This document shows positions 43,400-53,676 of a stretch of 64,000 bases of DNA, piece by piece (positions within the stretch are counted from its first letter, which is position 1; each line of letters opens with the position of its first letter). Under the pieces are notes generated by a model, which was not told where the DNA came from, ran no database searches, and worked only from the letters and a program-made list of their open reading frames with translations. The translations under genes were made by a program, and so were the position numbers. The DNA comes from Piezodorus guildinii (taxonomy: Eukaryota > Arthropoda > Insecta > Hemiptera > Pentatomidae). The stretch spans positions 18,831,371 through 18,895,370 of the forward strand of contig CM041298.1 of the NCBI GenBank assembly GCA_023052935.1. Reading direction: 5' to 3'.

Positions 43400-43800
43400 C
43401 TGCCCGTACTTCAAAGGATTTGTATAAGGGTGTAAATCGGATGTGGACCTAACTCATTTCAACATAGGACGGAGACCAGCCAGGAGGATCGCAGGCATTG
43501 GAGGAACTTAGTGGTAGATGTGAAATGGAAGATCTTTTTTTTTTTTTTTTTATTCGTATATATTACAATTTGTCATAATAGACAATAATAATAGTGCTGG
43601 ATCTCATTCATACAATATTTACAATATAAACAAAAGGAAAGTCAAATTAATAAAATCAAAATAAATAAACGTATACAATAAGGAAGATCTAATTAAACGA
43701 AGCTAATTGGCAACAGTAACTTGCTGGCCTAATCAGCAATTTAATGTTGCCTTAACCCGTGTTGAATATATTGCAATGTAGGGTGGATAAATAAAAAAAA
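43400..43800 (+). pseudogene. LINE C-terminal remnant, plus strand, split by a LINE tail
   Basis: RTETSQEDRRHWRNLVVDVK (about 43465-43530) resembles the last residues of RTE-like polymerases. It is interrupted at 43536 and resumes with a 3' UTR-like stretch ending in A-rich sequence near 43810. Confidence 0.5.
43536..43681 (-). mobile_element. LINE 3' tail, minus strand, with 9 bp target duplication
   Basis: GGAAGATCT at 43527-43535 and 43682-43690 brackets a T run and TATTACAATTTGTCATAATA, which matches the tail at 37366-37591 in reverse complement. Confidence 0.75.
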
Positions 43801-43875
43801 TAAAATAAAAAATGCTTTCTCAGCATGTAGTAGGCATCTTCATTGTCGCTCTCTAAGATTAATCGCTAATAAATA

Positions 43876-44300
43876 AAATTCTCGAGTCACAGTTTTAGTT
43901 ACCATACTCCTCTAAAACGGCTTGACCAATTTTCATGAAATTTGATATGCATATTCAATAGGTCTGAGAATCGTTACTATCTATTTTTCATACCATTAAG
44001 TGATAGGGGTTGTCTACTCCTAACATTTTTTCTTATTTTTTTGGACAAATTATTTTTTTATTTTTTATAATGTGGCATTATATGTTCTCAGCCAGCAAAC
44101 AGCACGAAGTAGGGATGGGACCGAAGTCGGTCTCCCCTTTCTCTCAGACAAGAAGCCTTCTCTCTCTTCCTCCACAGTTTTCGGTCATTATTATTGTTTA
44201 TGCATCAAGCGTAGTAGTAACCTTTACAATTATAATTTTACTTTCTCGGTGTAACTCATGTTTTTCACACGGACAATTATAACGAGGCACGCGTGTGTGG
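43876..44300 (+). mobile_element. Possible Helitron-associated non-coding repeat
   Basis: CTAAAACGGCTTGACCAATT, TTCATGAAATTTGATATGCA, ATAGGTCTGAGAATCG and ACCATTAAGTGATAGGGGTT form a pattern that I associate with degenerate insect Helitron sequences. I see no 5'-TC or 3' hairpin-CTRR end, so this is tentative. A 90-codon hydrophobic frame inside is not considered a gene. Confidence 0.35.
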
Positions 44301-44422
44301 TAAACCATCCGTTTGTTTGTGTTATCTAAAGATGGGCTAACAAAATATATTCTTTAAGCTATACGCTATAGGATTAAGAGATTGATTTTGTTTGTTAGTG
44401 TTTCTGTCGTAATCAATTAATG

Positions 44423-44429
<7 letters not shown>

Positions 44430-44482
<53 letters not shown>
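44430..44482. repeat. (TA)n microsatellite
   Basis: About 26 TA units. Confidence 0.95.
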
Positions 44483-44487
<5 letters not shown>

Positions 44488-45235
44488 AAGGAATAAATTA
44501 AAAAATTTAATGCTTGGTATTTTGTTATTTTTAAATTCTCTCATCATTCACAGCGCTCCATGCCTCTTTCACTCACATACCACATCCTCACACACTTAAA
44601 CAAGTTAGTTATTTTTTTTCTACTCTATGAATTTCCTAAGAATAATTTATATGGCAAAACAACGTTTGCCGGTTCAGCTATTATTATTGAAAATAATCAA
44701 GCAACACTCAGTTGATCTCAATAGACCCAAAATCGCACATTTTCGTTAATAACCCAAACAATTTAAAGATCCCATACTATATATTTAATATATAGGTAAG
44801 TGTATGAAAAAAAGGCTATGTTTTTCGGTTTTGCTCTAGTGAGGTATCCGATCAATTTAAACGAGATATTTACATCAAAGGGAGATACAACCAAGGAGAT
44901 CGCTTGTAAATATTGACTCGTTGTAGAAGAAAATGGTGGCTGAATCAGTTGGCAATTGTATTAAAGAGATGACAACTCTACAAAGCAACTGTAGCCTTTA
45001 GACGCGAGGATCGATCCATACCGTCGAATACAGTCTCTAATTAAAGCGGCAAAGCATTTACCTTGTCAAAGCATTCTAGCATTCTAGCCTAACAGCCTTA
45101 CACCGCAATAATTTTGCATGCTTGTAGGTTAGTATTCACGCTAGAAGTGCCGAACAAAGAGGGTTCCAAGAATGAATGGATGGGATAGTTCCGATGGTAG
45201 TTAATGGATAACTACAAAAAAAGTAGTTCATTCAT
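44483..45235. other. No gene seen
   Basis: AT-rich; no recognised element. Confidence 0.45.
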
Positions 45236-45278
45236 TTATTTAACGTCATTTTGTGCTACTGTGGCTAACCGAACGGAG
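45236..45278 (-). mobile_element. SINE-A 3' tip
   Basis: TATTTAACGTCATTTTGTGC and TACTGTGGCTAACCG only; the remainder is absent. Confidence 0.6.
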
Positions 45279-45416
45279 GAAATGGTGGTTCGCTACCATT
45301 TAAAATCGTTTCACTTATCCTCCAGTTATTTTTCAAACAAGGATACACAATGAAATATGTACATACTGGAATGTATTGAGGATACTGAGGGGAGTAAGGA
45401 TTGGATAATTATTGTA

Positions 45417-46299
45417 TTGGGTTGATGCAAAATTAATGCAGGTTTTTAGTAGGTATTGTAAATACGCCATATCTTTACTTTAACCATATATATTTAATCA
45501 AAATAATTTCCATCTGAATCAATGCACTTTTGCTAACGTTCAACAAGCTTTCTTATTCCACCAGAAAAAAAATCCGAATCCCTGGACTCAATGAAATCAC
45601 GAAAAGAATTTTCAATGTCGTTCTGGTTTTGAAAATTTTTCTCCCTCAAAAAGTTGTCCAGATGCCTGAAAAAGTGGAAGTCTGTAGGAGAGAGGTCAGG
45701 TGAATAAGGCAGATGTTGAAGAACTTCGTGGCCCAACTCGTGCAGTCGTCGAAGCGTTGGTTGTGCAACGTGTGGTCTGGCGTTACTACTGGCACCCACT
45801 TGGCCAACTTTTTTACCTTACCAATTGCTTCCAATTGGCGTACAACTGTGGATTGGTTCACACCGAGTTCCGCCGCCATTTCTCGTGTGGTTTTGGTTGG
45901 GTCTTCTTCCACTTTTGACCTCAGCTGGTCGTTGTCCAGAGCAAGATGACGGCCCCGACCTTCCTTGTCTTCGAGGTCGAAATCTCCTCTGCGAAACTTC
46001 TGGAACCAACGCTGCACCGTGCACTCATTAATATTACGAGCCGTTTGCGCAGCGCTGCGCCCTAATTTAAATTCGTAAAAATAAATTTGACGAAAATCGC
46101 ACTTTGACATTTTCGATTCAAGACCTTTGAACACACTGAACAAAACGATTTTACTAAACAAATTCATGGTGAAAGAGAGGGTATTAGATAAGGTTTGTTT
46201 TGGTATAATAATGATTAATGTTAGGATTAGCTTTGTTTACACAATTGGAATTAAGATATTGCAATAGAGGAAACCTGCATTAATTTCGCATCAGCCCAA
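45417..46299 (-). mobile_element. Mariner of a second lineage, internally deleted
   Basis: TIRs TTGGGTTGATGCAAAATTAA and TTAATTTCGCATCAGCCCAA lie between TA dinucleotides (45415-45416, 46300-46301). 883 bases. The N-terminal part reads MSKCDFRQIYFYEFKLGRSA, VQRWFQKFRRGDFDLEDKEG, TTREMAAELGVNQSTVVRQL and GKVKKLAKWVP. The C-terminal part, in another frame, reads NARPHVAQPTLRRLHELGHE, PYSPDLSPTDFHFF and RHLDNFL. The catalytic centre up to the NARPH box is deleted. Confidence 0.93.
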
Positions 46300-46301
46300 T
46301 A

Positions 46302-47501
46302 TTAATTAAATAAAAAATAATAAGCTTTGCCGGCAAAAGTCAAAAGGCATTTCCCAAACCCCCTTGGATTGTCCGTGGGTTTGGGCTATCTGTGGGCTAC
46401 CTCCCGCTGTACACCTGGTATATTCTAGACCCCAGCAACTAGGCTGGACAAAGGTTGGACTTCCCATATCAGCCCCGCCCGAGGTGACGAGGATAAGAAC
46501 GAAGATTCGAAGAGTCAGTCGGGCTCTATCCTTAATTAGAGGGAGTCTCATTCGAACCACGAGAGTTGAAGTCCAGCAAAAGAACAGCCCATGTCCATCC
46601 ACAAGAAGAAGCGATATCCTGCAGGAGTCATAGAGAAGCTAGAAGATGAAGCCTAGAAGGAGCGACTGAGACAATTTCCACCTTCGCCAGCCAACTAAGT
46701 GTTTTAAAGGTGTTTATTAATTGTAATATTGTATGGCAAGCTTCACTGTAATGTCCCTCAGCATTCTCAGGCTTAGTTACATAATTTGTATGTGTATAAG
46801 TTAAAAATATCAATAATGTCTTTCTTGAAACTTGTTTACTTTGATCTTACCCTGCATGCCACCTACTTGTATTGGTAAACACGAAACCTTTGGAAAGGAA
46901 ATCTTAAATATTAGTTTATACATATATTAAATAAGCTAGTTTTTGAAGCTACCGCTGCCTTAGAAAAGCAGCAGGTCAAAAACATAGCAATGCATAAAAC
47001 TTGATAATAGTTCATTATTTTGCCCGAAGACATTTAAAGCTAAATAATACATAAAAATTGCTGTTTCATCCACCAATCTGTATCACGTTAGAGAATTCAT
47101 AAGGAAATATGCAAATTAAAATTTTGCCGGATTGCAGTGTGTGACATGAGATTGAAACATAAATTAAAATTAAACAAGCAGTAAATAGCGATTACCCGGA
47201 ATGCATAAAAGGTAAACAAATGAATATTAAATCAAAATATTTGATCTATTTAAAAATAAAACATGAGTTTACAAAACAGAATGAAAATAAACTGTTTGTA
47301 TATGTTTATGCAAATCTATGTTATTTTATGGGTTATATATAATAAAGTAAATATGAAGATAGAATAATATAAATAAAAGTATATATTAGTAGTAGGACAA
47401 AATAATAAAATGTCTATAGAAAAAAATGCAATTAAAATGTTATAAAGCTGTAATAACTAATTAAAAAAAACTTTAAACTAACAAAACATATTAACATCCT
47501 C
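46302..47501. other. Unassigned; GC-richer block then AT-rich sequence
   Basis: 46320-46690 is noticeably GC-richer than its surroundings. It holds frames of 89 and 98 codons on opposite strands, with GGACTTCCCATATCAGCCCC-like text that I cannot place. 46860-47500 is plain AT-rich. Confidence 0.4.
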
Positions 47502-47876
47502 TCCTTACAATCCAAAATCCTTCGCAAAATCCTAAATGCTCCTTATTTCGTCACAAATAAAATCATCCATAACGACCTTAATATCCCATTTGTGGCAGAC
47601 CTTTCTCGAACCAGATATACCACTTTTAATTCCAAACTCCCAACTCATATAAACCCTCTTGTCCGCAACCTATCAACCTCGCATATTCCTGACAACCCTC
47701 CGAGGCGATTGAAAAGAAGATGGCCTCGGGATCTACTTACTTAAATAAACATCGAAGTACTACCGCTGGGTAGTTTCTTCAAAAGCCTTATACGCCTTTT
47801 ATTATAATTCATCACTTTTACTTATTGTATTTATGTAATATACAGTTGTAAAATTCAATAAAATATAATTTAAAAA
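47502..47876 (+). mobile_element. Jockey-clade LINE 3' end, short copy
   Basis: Frames match LQSKILRKILNAPYFVTNKI, NIPFVADLSRTRYTTFNSKL and DNPPRRLKRRWPRDLLT, followed by the 3' UTR and A run. Target copies ACATCCTCT occur at about 47493-47501 and after the A run at 47885. The coding frame has no stop over its short length. Confidence 0.85.
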
Positions 47877-47924
47877 AAAAAAAAAACATCCTCTAACCCA
47901 ATATTATATATATTTTTTTTTATA

Positions 47925-49010
47925 ATTCGATATGTTACAACAACTTTTTCATCAAAATCAGCTAACCATAAGAGCCCCTTTATCCTATTCATTTCTCGTG
48001 TTTTTAAGATTTTCTAATATATGACTATAACGATTTTGATTTTACTGGCTATGCAGATGTAAAACTTATTTGGCTTCAATATCATGAAGGTTTTATTCCG
48101 ATTGAAATAGTCTGACAGTACTTAAATGCCGATAGATTAAATTTTCTTCCTGTAAAGTACTTTAGATTTTGTAGATTCTGTAAAAAAAAAAAAAAAAACA
48201 TATCACATTGTTATCATTCCTTTAAAAAAAACAGTTATTATTAAGGTAGATTTCGGGCTGAATAAATTCTTCCATAAATACTCAATTTTTTATTTTATCA
48301 GCATGACGTTTCGGGATATTCTCCCATCTTCAGAAGTATTGTTATTTATTCCAGTTCAGGACAAAGATCTGAGCAATACTCTTGCTCAGATCTGATGTTT
48401 TTAAATATTGACTTCATTTTCACTAATTAACCTAGTTGAATGTTTGTATTAGTGAAAATGCTGGGAGTTCTGAATATATAACAAGACTTCTGAAGATAGG
48501 AGAATATCCCGAAACGTTATGCTGATGAAAAAAAAAATTCAGTATTTATGGAAGAATTTATTCAGCCCGAAATCTACCTTAATATGAGATCTTCCGTGGT
48601 TTGGAATATATTGATATAAAAAACAGGTAAACATGTAAGGTGAACGAATTCCATGTCCAACTAAAGTAGAAAAATACAAACATATTTTTAATGATTGTTT
48701 TGTTTTTGAACATGAGAACATTAATATACATATGTAATATATCGTTAGAAAGCTAAAAGTTTTAGAAAAATATTATCTTATACACAAGTTAGTAAAATTT
48801 AACAAAGAGTTTAGTAAAACAGACAAAACTGGCTGATTGTTTTAGATAATAAAACGATATATTTTTAATAAAACACATGTCTCTATTGAAATTCAATTTA
48901 ATTTATTCTTTAACCATTTTTTTTTTTATCTCTAAATGTATTTGATAATTCTTAAATTAATTTTAACAACGGAGATAAGTGAAAGTCGTGTGTTGGGCGC
49001 AAAATATTAT
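47925..49010 (-). mobile_element. H element with nested fold-back element
   Basis: It runs from AACTTTTTCATCAAAATCAG to AACAACGGAGATAAGTGAAA and GTCGTGTGTTGGGCGC. The 3' hairpin end is missing. It carries the fold-back element at 48239-48585 and abuts mariner copy 3 at 49015. Confidence 0.8.
48239..48585. mobile_element. Fold-back element with about 100 bp inverted arms
   Basis: Arms 48239-48341 and 48486-48585 pair (GGTAGATTTCGGGCTGAATA against TATTCAGCCCGAAATCTACC). In the right arm CTGAAGATAGGAGAATATCC is followed by CGAAACGTTATGCTGATGA; the left arm encodes the same on the minus strand with a perfect GGGA/TCCC hairpin. The 145-base centre repeats AGATCTGAGCAATACTCTTG-type text as a small palindrome of its own. 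Confidence 0.85.
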
Positions 49011-49014
49011 TTTA

Positions 49015-49923
49015 TTGGCTTGTGTCACATGAAATGTCCGTTTTCAAGGTAAAGGATTTTTATTAAAAGTACGATATGAAAACAAGATAATTTTATTCGA
49101 AGTACTTAACTTTTCTACATATTTTTCCCAACGTGACACCAACTTTTTATCCCCGAACTGAAAAACTCTGAGCTTTGAAGTAAAACAAAATCTGAAAACG
49201 CACTTTTCAATTGATCACCATTTACAAAAAGTTTTCCTTTGACGAAGCTTCTAAATTCCTGAACAGGGGGTAATCTGTTGGAGAGAAGTCGGGAGAATAT
49301 GGTGGGTGTGGAAGAACTTCGTAGCCCAGTTCTTTCAATTTTTGCACACTATGTTTTGAAACATGGGATCTTGCTACCGCTCAGTGAGATCATGAGGTAC
49401 CCATGTATCGAGCTTTTTTACTTTCCCAATACACTTTAAACGTCTGGAAACGGTAGATGCACTTGCACTGAGTTGTGCTGAGAGTCCTTTAACTGTTTGG
49501 TAGGGGTTTCCTTCTACTCTATGTTTGAGGACATCGTTGTCTATTATGGACGGAGGTCTTCCTCGGGGCAAGTCGGTATCCCCAGCTGAAAACTGAGCAA
49601 ACCAACGGAGAATTGCCCGTTCATTAACACTCTCTTCCCTAAACGCCTTGCGAATATTTCTAGCGGCCTCAGCTGCTGAATGGCCAAGTGTATACTCGTA
49701 CAAAAATATTACGCGAAAATCGCATGTTTCCATGTTCATATTTGGAGGTATACCAAAAAGTGGGTAATTGATTGGGAAGCTAATAATAATAATACAAAGG
49801 TAGAGGATTAGTAAATGTTTACTTTAAATATGTAAACATTCGGAAGAAAACAACAGAGACCTGCAAATTCCTTTATGTATTTCAGAAACTATAAAAACGG
49901 ACATTTCATGTGAAACAACCCAA
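49015..49923 (-). mobile_element. Mariner, internally deleted, copy 3 (best N-terminus)
   Basis: TIRs TTGGCTTGTGTCACATGAAA and GGACATTTCATGTGAAACAA with TA at 49013-49014 and 49924-49925. 909 bases. A 121-codon frame (49739-49374) holds the complete N-terminal paired-type DNA-binding region: MNMETCDFRVIFLYEYTLGH, NERAILRWFAQFSAGDTDLP and TVKGLSAQLSASASTVSRRL. It ends WVPHDLTER and a stop. The deletion and the remaining C-terminal coding follow. It may still encode a DNA-binding fragment without nuclease activity. Confidence 0.94.
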
Positions 49924-49925
49924 TA

Positions 49926-50420
49926 TATAATCCCTTAAATTGTTCTTCCACATATGTATGTTACTATATACTCATTGTATTCCTTGTGTATATGTTTGGC
50001 ACAGATTTTGACCCAGAATGGGATTCGAAACGTTGGCAGACAATAAATAGTTAAAACCATTTAATAGTTTATTTTAAAGACCGCCATCCAGACTAATTTC
50101 TTTCGATATACAAATTATCTTAAACGTAGTGCTTATTGGTCTCTCACTTTCGAACTGAATCTCGCAATAAATCTTCTGTCTGATCTTTATCAAAGGAAAT
50201 CCATCAGCCAGGACTTAAGTTACCTTCGGTTACTGTGCTTCAGCTTTCCAATATATATAGTGCCCCCCTAAATCAATTTCTCCTTTCTTTTCCAGTATAG
50301 AAACCTCTTCTGGTTCCAGCAGTGATGGAATACGGCAGTTTATAAAGCCACCTCTCCACCAAGGGTAAACTAGTATTAGATGCCTAGGTATAGAGGAAAA
50401 CAATAACGAAACAAAAATAA
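49926..50420. other. Unassigned; possible retroelement tail motif at 50010-50060
   Basis: ACCCAGAATGGGATTCGAAA then CGTTGGCAGACAATAAATAG shows the hairpin-GAAACGTT layout seen in the fold-back elements. Nothing else recognised. Confidence 0.4.
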
Positions 50421-50520
50421 TTCACTTACCTCCGTTTTGAAATCGATTCAGGAAATTTTTAATAAAGTTAGATATGGAATAATGTAAAAGAATTACTTTG
50501 CGTCTCAATAAAAATAAGTG
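50421..50520 (+). mobile_element. H element fragment
   Basis: ATTCACTTACCTCCGTTTTG, AAATCGATTCAGG and AAGTTAGATATGGAATAATG represent about the first 80 bases of the H body without the outermost end. Confidence 0.6.
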
Positions 50521-50750
50521 CTTCAAATTAAATCTTTGCCATTAGGCATAGTATGCAACATGGTATAAGTCACTTTTTCTAGAAATGAGAGTTTTTGACA
50601 CTATGAGTTTATGACAGTCATTTGTTTAGAAGTTGGTTTGTTGATTTGTACATTTACTAATAAACTTGAAGAAAAAAACTTATGACATTTTGCCACCTTT
50701 TTTACATAAGCAAATAACACTCCTAAAAAAAAAAAAAAAAAAAAAAAAAA

Positions 50751-50982
50751 CTGTACCGCTACAACCCATGAAGGGCCTTGGGCTCACTAAATCTAGAGAT
50801 TCGTACAGTTACTAGGACAACGGCCGTGCAGTGAGGTGATTAAGCCGAGATCACACTCAGCCGCCAGGTTTTTTCCCCAATTCATTAGTTACTCACTTTA
50901 TAAAAGATTGGTCTGCCACAAGAGGTTCTCTATACCATAGGGTCGTCCCTGACTGAATTAACATAATAAATAATACAGATAG
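50751..50982 (-). mobile_element. SINE-B, head truncated
   Basis: CTGTACCGCTACAACCCATG, CGGCCGTGCAGTGAGGTGAT and CTCAGCCGCCAGGTTTTTTC match the SINE-B body in reverse. The tRNA-like head is replaced by a SINE-A at 50984. An A run (50726-50750) flanks its 3' end. Confidence 0.82.
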
Positions 50983-50983
50983 C

Positions 50984-51101
50984 TTGTAGCTGGGTGGCTA
51001 GCATAACAGCCTACTATGCCAAACGGTTCAAACCCTCAGGTGGTCCTAGGATTCTTTAATAGAAGTAAAAAATCCTTTGTTATGCCGTCCTTCGGAGGGG
51101 A
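50984..51101 (+). mobile_element. SINE-A, head only
   Basis: TAGCTTGTAGCTGGGTGGCT, CCAAACGGTTCAAACCCTCA and the GTTATGCCGTCCTTCGGAGG block. It stops at GGGGAG, so 3' truncated, between two SINE-B copies. Confidence 0.85.
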
Positions 51102-51375
51102 GATTCGTAAAGTTACTAGGCCAACGGCCGTGCAATGAGGTGATTAGGCCGAGATCACACTCAGCCGCCAGGTTTTCCCCCATTTGGGTACCCATTTTAT
51201 AGAGGCTGTTTCTGCCCCAGGAGGGTCTCCATACCCTAGGGTCGGCCCCCCTCTCCCTCTTCTCCCCGACTGAAATAACAGAATAAATAATACTCCGCCA
51301 CAGCCATGATTCGAACCCAGGACCCGAAGCATTGTAGACTAATTCTCTGTCCCCTAGACCACGCCGCTCCATTAA
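51102..51375 (-). mobile_element. SINE-B, near-complete
   Basis: On the minus strand the head is GGAGCGGCGTGGTCTAGGGG and the B box GGGTTCGAATC, with the body ending CGGCCGTTGGCCTAGTAACT. The last about 50 bases of the 3' end are missing, where it joins the SINE-A fragment. Confidence 0.87.
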
Positions 51376-51455
51376 GCAACACTCCAGTATGTAAAAAATT
51401 CTCCTTTCTGGAAAAAGCGATTTATAAAACTTTATCATCTTAACTATCAAAATAT

Positions 51456-51490
51456 AAAAATCTGGTGCGCGCAACACACGATTTTCAAAA
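51456..51490 (+). mobile_element. H element terminus only
   Basis: AAATCTGGTGCGCGCAACAC and ACGATTTTCAAAAG; no body follows. Confidence 0.65.
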
Positions 51491-51986
51491 GTTAATTACT
51501 TTCTTAAGATAAGCAAATGAAACTCCAGTATGTGAAAAACTCTCAATTTTGGAAAAAGGGGTTTATGATAATTTTTCATCTGTGCATTAAAAAAATTATA
51601 TATATTTAAATATATCGTTAAGGAAAGTACTGCGTTTATAAACATTTTCGTATACAGTAAACCCTCGTTTTAACGAACTCCAAGGAACCAAAAAATGCTC
51701 TGTTCGTTATAAAAGAATTCGTTATATCCGAAAAATATATTGTATGTGTGTTATATGTCTTGGTATAAATTCAGGTGGTTAAAAAGAAATATTTCAAATA
51801 CAGCAATCGCTTTCAGGCACATGTTTGTTTAGAAACTACAAAAGCAGTTAAAACTATAAACTACATATTCTATCTTATTTCACATTTTACATAATACTTT
51901 AAGAATAACATAAACCATCATTTAAAATACAAAACCTAAAAAGGAATTAGCATAAAGTCAAAATGATAAAAAAAATTTTTTTTTGC

Positions 51987-52166
51987 TTATCCCGATGAAG
52001 ACGCAACGGAGGCATCGATTTTATCTTTATTAGCGATAATCATTGTTAGAGGAGATTTTGATGGCCCGTATTTTTCCACAATTTTCGATTTCGACTCAAT
52101 TTTTTTATCCACTTCTTGAATGATGGCCAACATGGTATTTAAATAAATGGATTTTCTCTTTGACAT
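51987..52166 (-). pseudogene. Tigger transposase N-terminal CENP-B-like helix-turn-helix remnant
   Basis: A 59-codon frame from ATG at 52166 reads MSKRKSIYLNTMLAIIQEVD, KKIESKSKIVEKYGPSKSPL and TMIIANKDKIDASVASSSG, then TAA. The KRKS...I...VE.....IVEKYG.SKS.L..II.NKDKI pattern is that of the CENP-B/pogo N-terminal DNA-binding domain. The second DNA-binding domain and the DDE nuclease are lacking, so at most it could bind the element ends. Confidence 0.85.
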
Positions 52167-52408
52167 ACTGTGCGGAGCGGAAGCGCACTTAAAACAAGAG
52201 CAAGACTGACATGACCTAGTAGGAAACTTGGTAAAGCAAGCAATAAAAATAGTAAAATTAGCTGAAACTCTAGAAAGCCATAAGCTGCCATAGGCTGTGA
52301 ATCACAGAATTCAGATAAGAAGTAAGAAGGATTTGGACAGAAAGACGCCACTCTTTACTGGGAATTAAAACGTGTCTTAATTTTTTTCTTGTTTATTTTT
52401 CGTAATAT

Positions 52409-52690
52409 AGGGAGCGGCGTGGTCTAGTGGATAGAGCACTAGTCTGCTGTGCTCCGGGTCTTGGGTTCGAATCCCGCCTGTGGCAGAATATTATTTATTC
52501 TGTTAATTCAGTCGGGGGGCGACCCAGCCTCTATAAAGTTGGTACTCAAATTAATTGGGGAAAAACCTGCGGCTGAGCGTGATTAAGGCCTAATCACCTA
52601 ATTGCACTGCCGTTGGCCGAGAAACAGTACGAATCTCTATATGTACTGAGCCCAAGACCCTTCATGGGTTGTAGTGGTACAGGTTTTTTT
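52409..52690 (+). mobile_element. SINE-B, complete reference copy with target duplication
   Basis: The head GGAGCGGCGTGGTCTAGTGG has an A box (TGGTCTAGTGG), followed by GATAGAGCACTAGTCTGCTG and a B box (GGGTTCGAATCCC). The body includes GTTGGCCGAGAAACAGTACG, and the 3' end is GTAGTGGTACAGG plus a T run. The duplication TTTTTCGTAATA is at 52396-52407 and 52691-52702. A T-run 3' end fits RNA polymerase III termination. Confidence 0.92.
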
Positions 52691-52884
52691 TTTTTCGTAA
52701 TAACAGAACTAATTCAATTCTGAGTTCAACAAAAGTAGTTCGTTAATTCGTTATAAGAGAATATTTCGGTATAATCGAGGAGAAAGCATAGTTTTCTATT
52801 AATTTTTTCAAGGGACCGCAACGATTGTTCTTAATAAACATATGTTCGTTATGACCGTGTTCATTAAAAAGAGGGTTTACTGTA

Positions 52885-53676
52885 TTTGATCAATTTACTC
52901 TATATAGGAGCATTCGAATTGACAGAAATCCAGCCCCATCGATATACCTGTTTCCTGCTGTTCCTCTTAAAAAAAGGTTTCATAGTAAGTGTTAATTTGA
53001 TGAGCGATCCTCAACCAATTTATGCAATAAAAAAAAAATAGTCTTCATTCCACAGGATTATTTGTAATTTCTATTTAGAGGCGGACTTAAACACGGGTCG
53101 CAGTCTAAAAACAAGGCAGTTGCGAATTATGCTAATGCTTTACGAAAGTTGAAACTTTTATCATTTATAGCCTGAGTTTAGGCGAGGGGGGCCCTTTATG
53201 CAAATTGTGGGGCCCACACACTTTGTCCCCGGGCAAGTATTGAGTCAGCTATAACAATGTCAGAGGTATTAGATGCTATTATCTCAAAATATTCATAGCC
53301 TATCCTTCAACGTAATTAACTCCCGGGTACAATGCATGGGGTATTCTTTATTCTTCAATACAGAAGAACCCATTTTATCCCCGAAGTGATATCGCGAAGG
53401 ATGACATGAAATGGCGGGGAAAAGATAATATGAAAATAAGTGAGCTGAGTAACCTTGACGTCACTAAGGATGGTATAAATCCGGCCTAGGCTAGTAAAAG
53501 TTTATTTCTAAGCGATTCTATGGAATCTATTCCGACTTACCCACTATAATTACCTGAGTCCCATATCCTAAAATAAATGCTTACCATTACGGTAAAGGGA
53601 AAAACCCAAAACTCCAGAAAATTTTTTTTTATGAGAGTGATGATTTGGGTGGTAGTAAAAAAATAGCGAAAAACTA
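52885..53676. other. No gene seen
   Basis: Mixed composition with a GC-richer patch (53170-53240, GGCGAGGGGGGCCCTTTATG); no recognised element. Confidence 0.5.

Larger units (their letters stand above)
51655..52882 (-). mobile_element. Pogo/Tigger-like element, internally deleted, with SINE-B inside
   Basis: The TIRs CAGTAAACCCTCGTTTTAAC and TAAAAAGAGGGTTTACTG lie between TA dinucleotides (51653-51654, 52883-52884). Near the TIRs both sides contain GTTCGTTAT-type repeats. 1228 bases including the SINE-B. The N-terminal part of the transposase survives (next entry); the rest of the transposase is absent. Confidence 0.9.

Noticed and set aside
44010..44282. 90-codon hydrophobic frame as a small membrane protein
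   Set aside because: It lies in an AT-rich, probably Helitron-derived repeat; no homology or second support.
46306..46633. Opposing 89- and 98-codon frames in a GC-richer block
   Set aside because: They overlap on both strands, have no recognisable domain, and could be a decayed element; kept only as an unassigned region.
52139..52351. 70-codon hydrophobic frame on the minus strand
   Set aside because: It overlaps the better-supported Tigger DNA-binding frame in another register and has no matching family.
52409..52485. tRNA gene
   Set aside because: A and B boxes are present but the acceptor strands do not pair and the sequence is the head of a multi-copy SINE with a target duplication.
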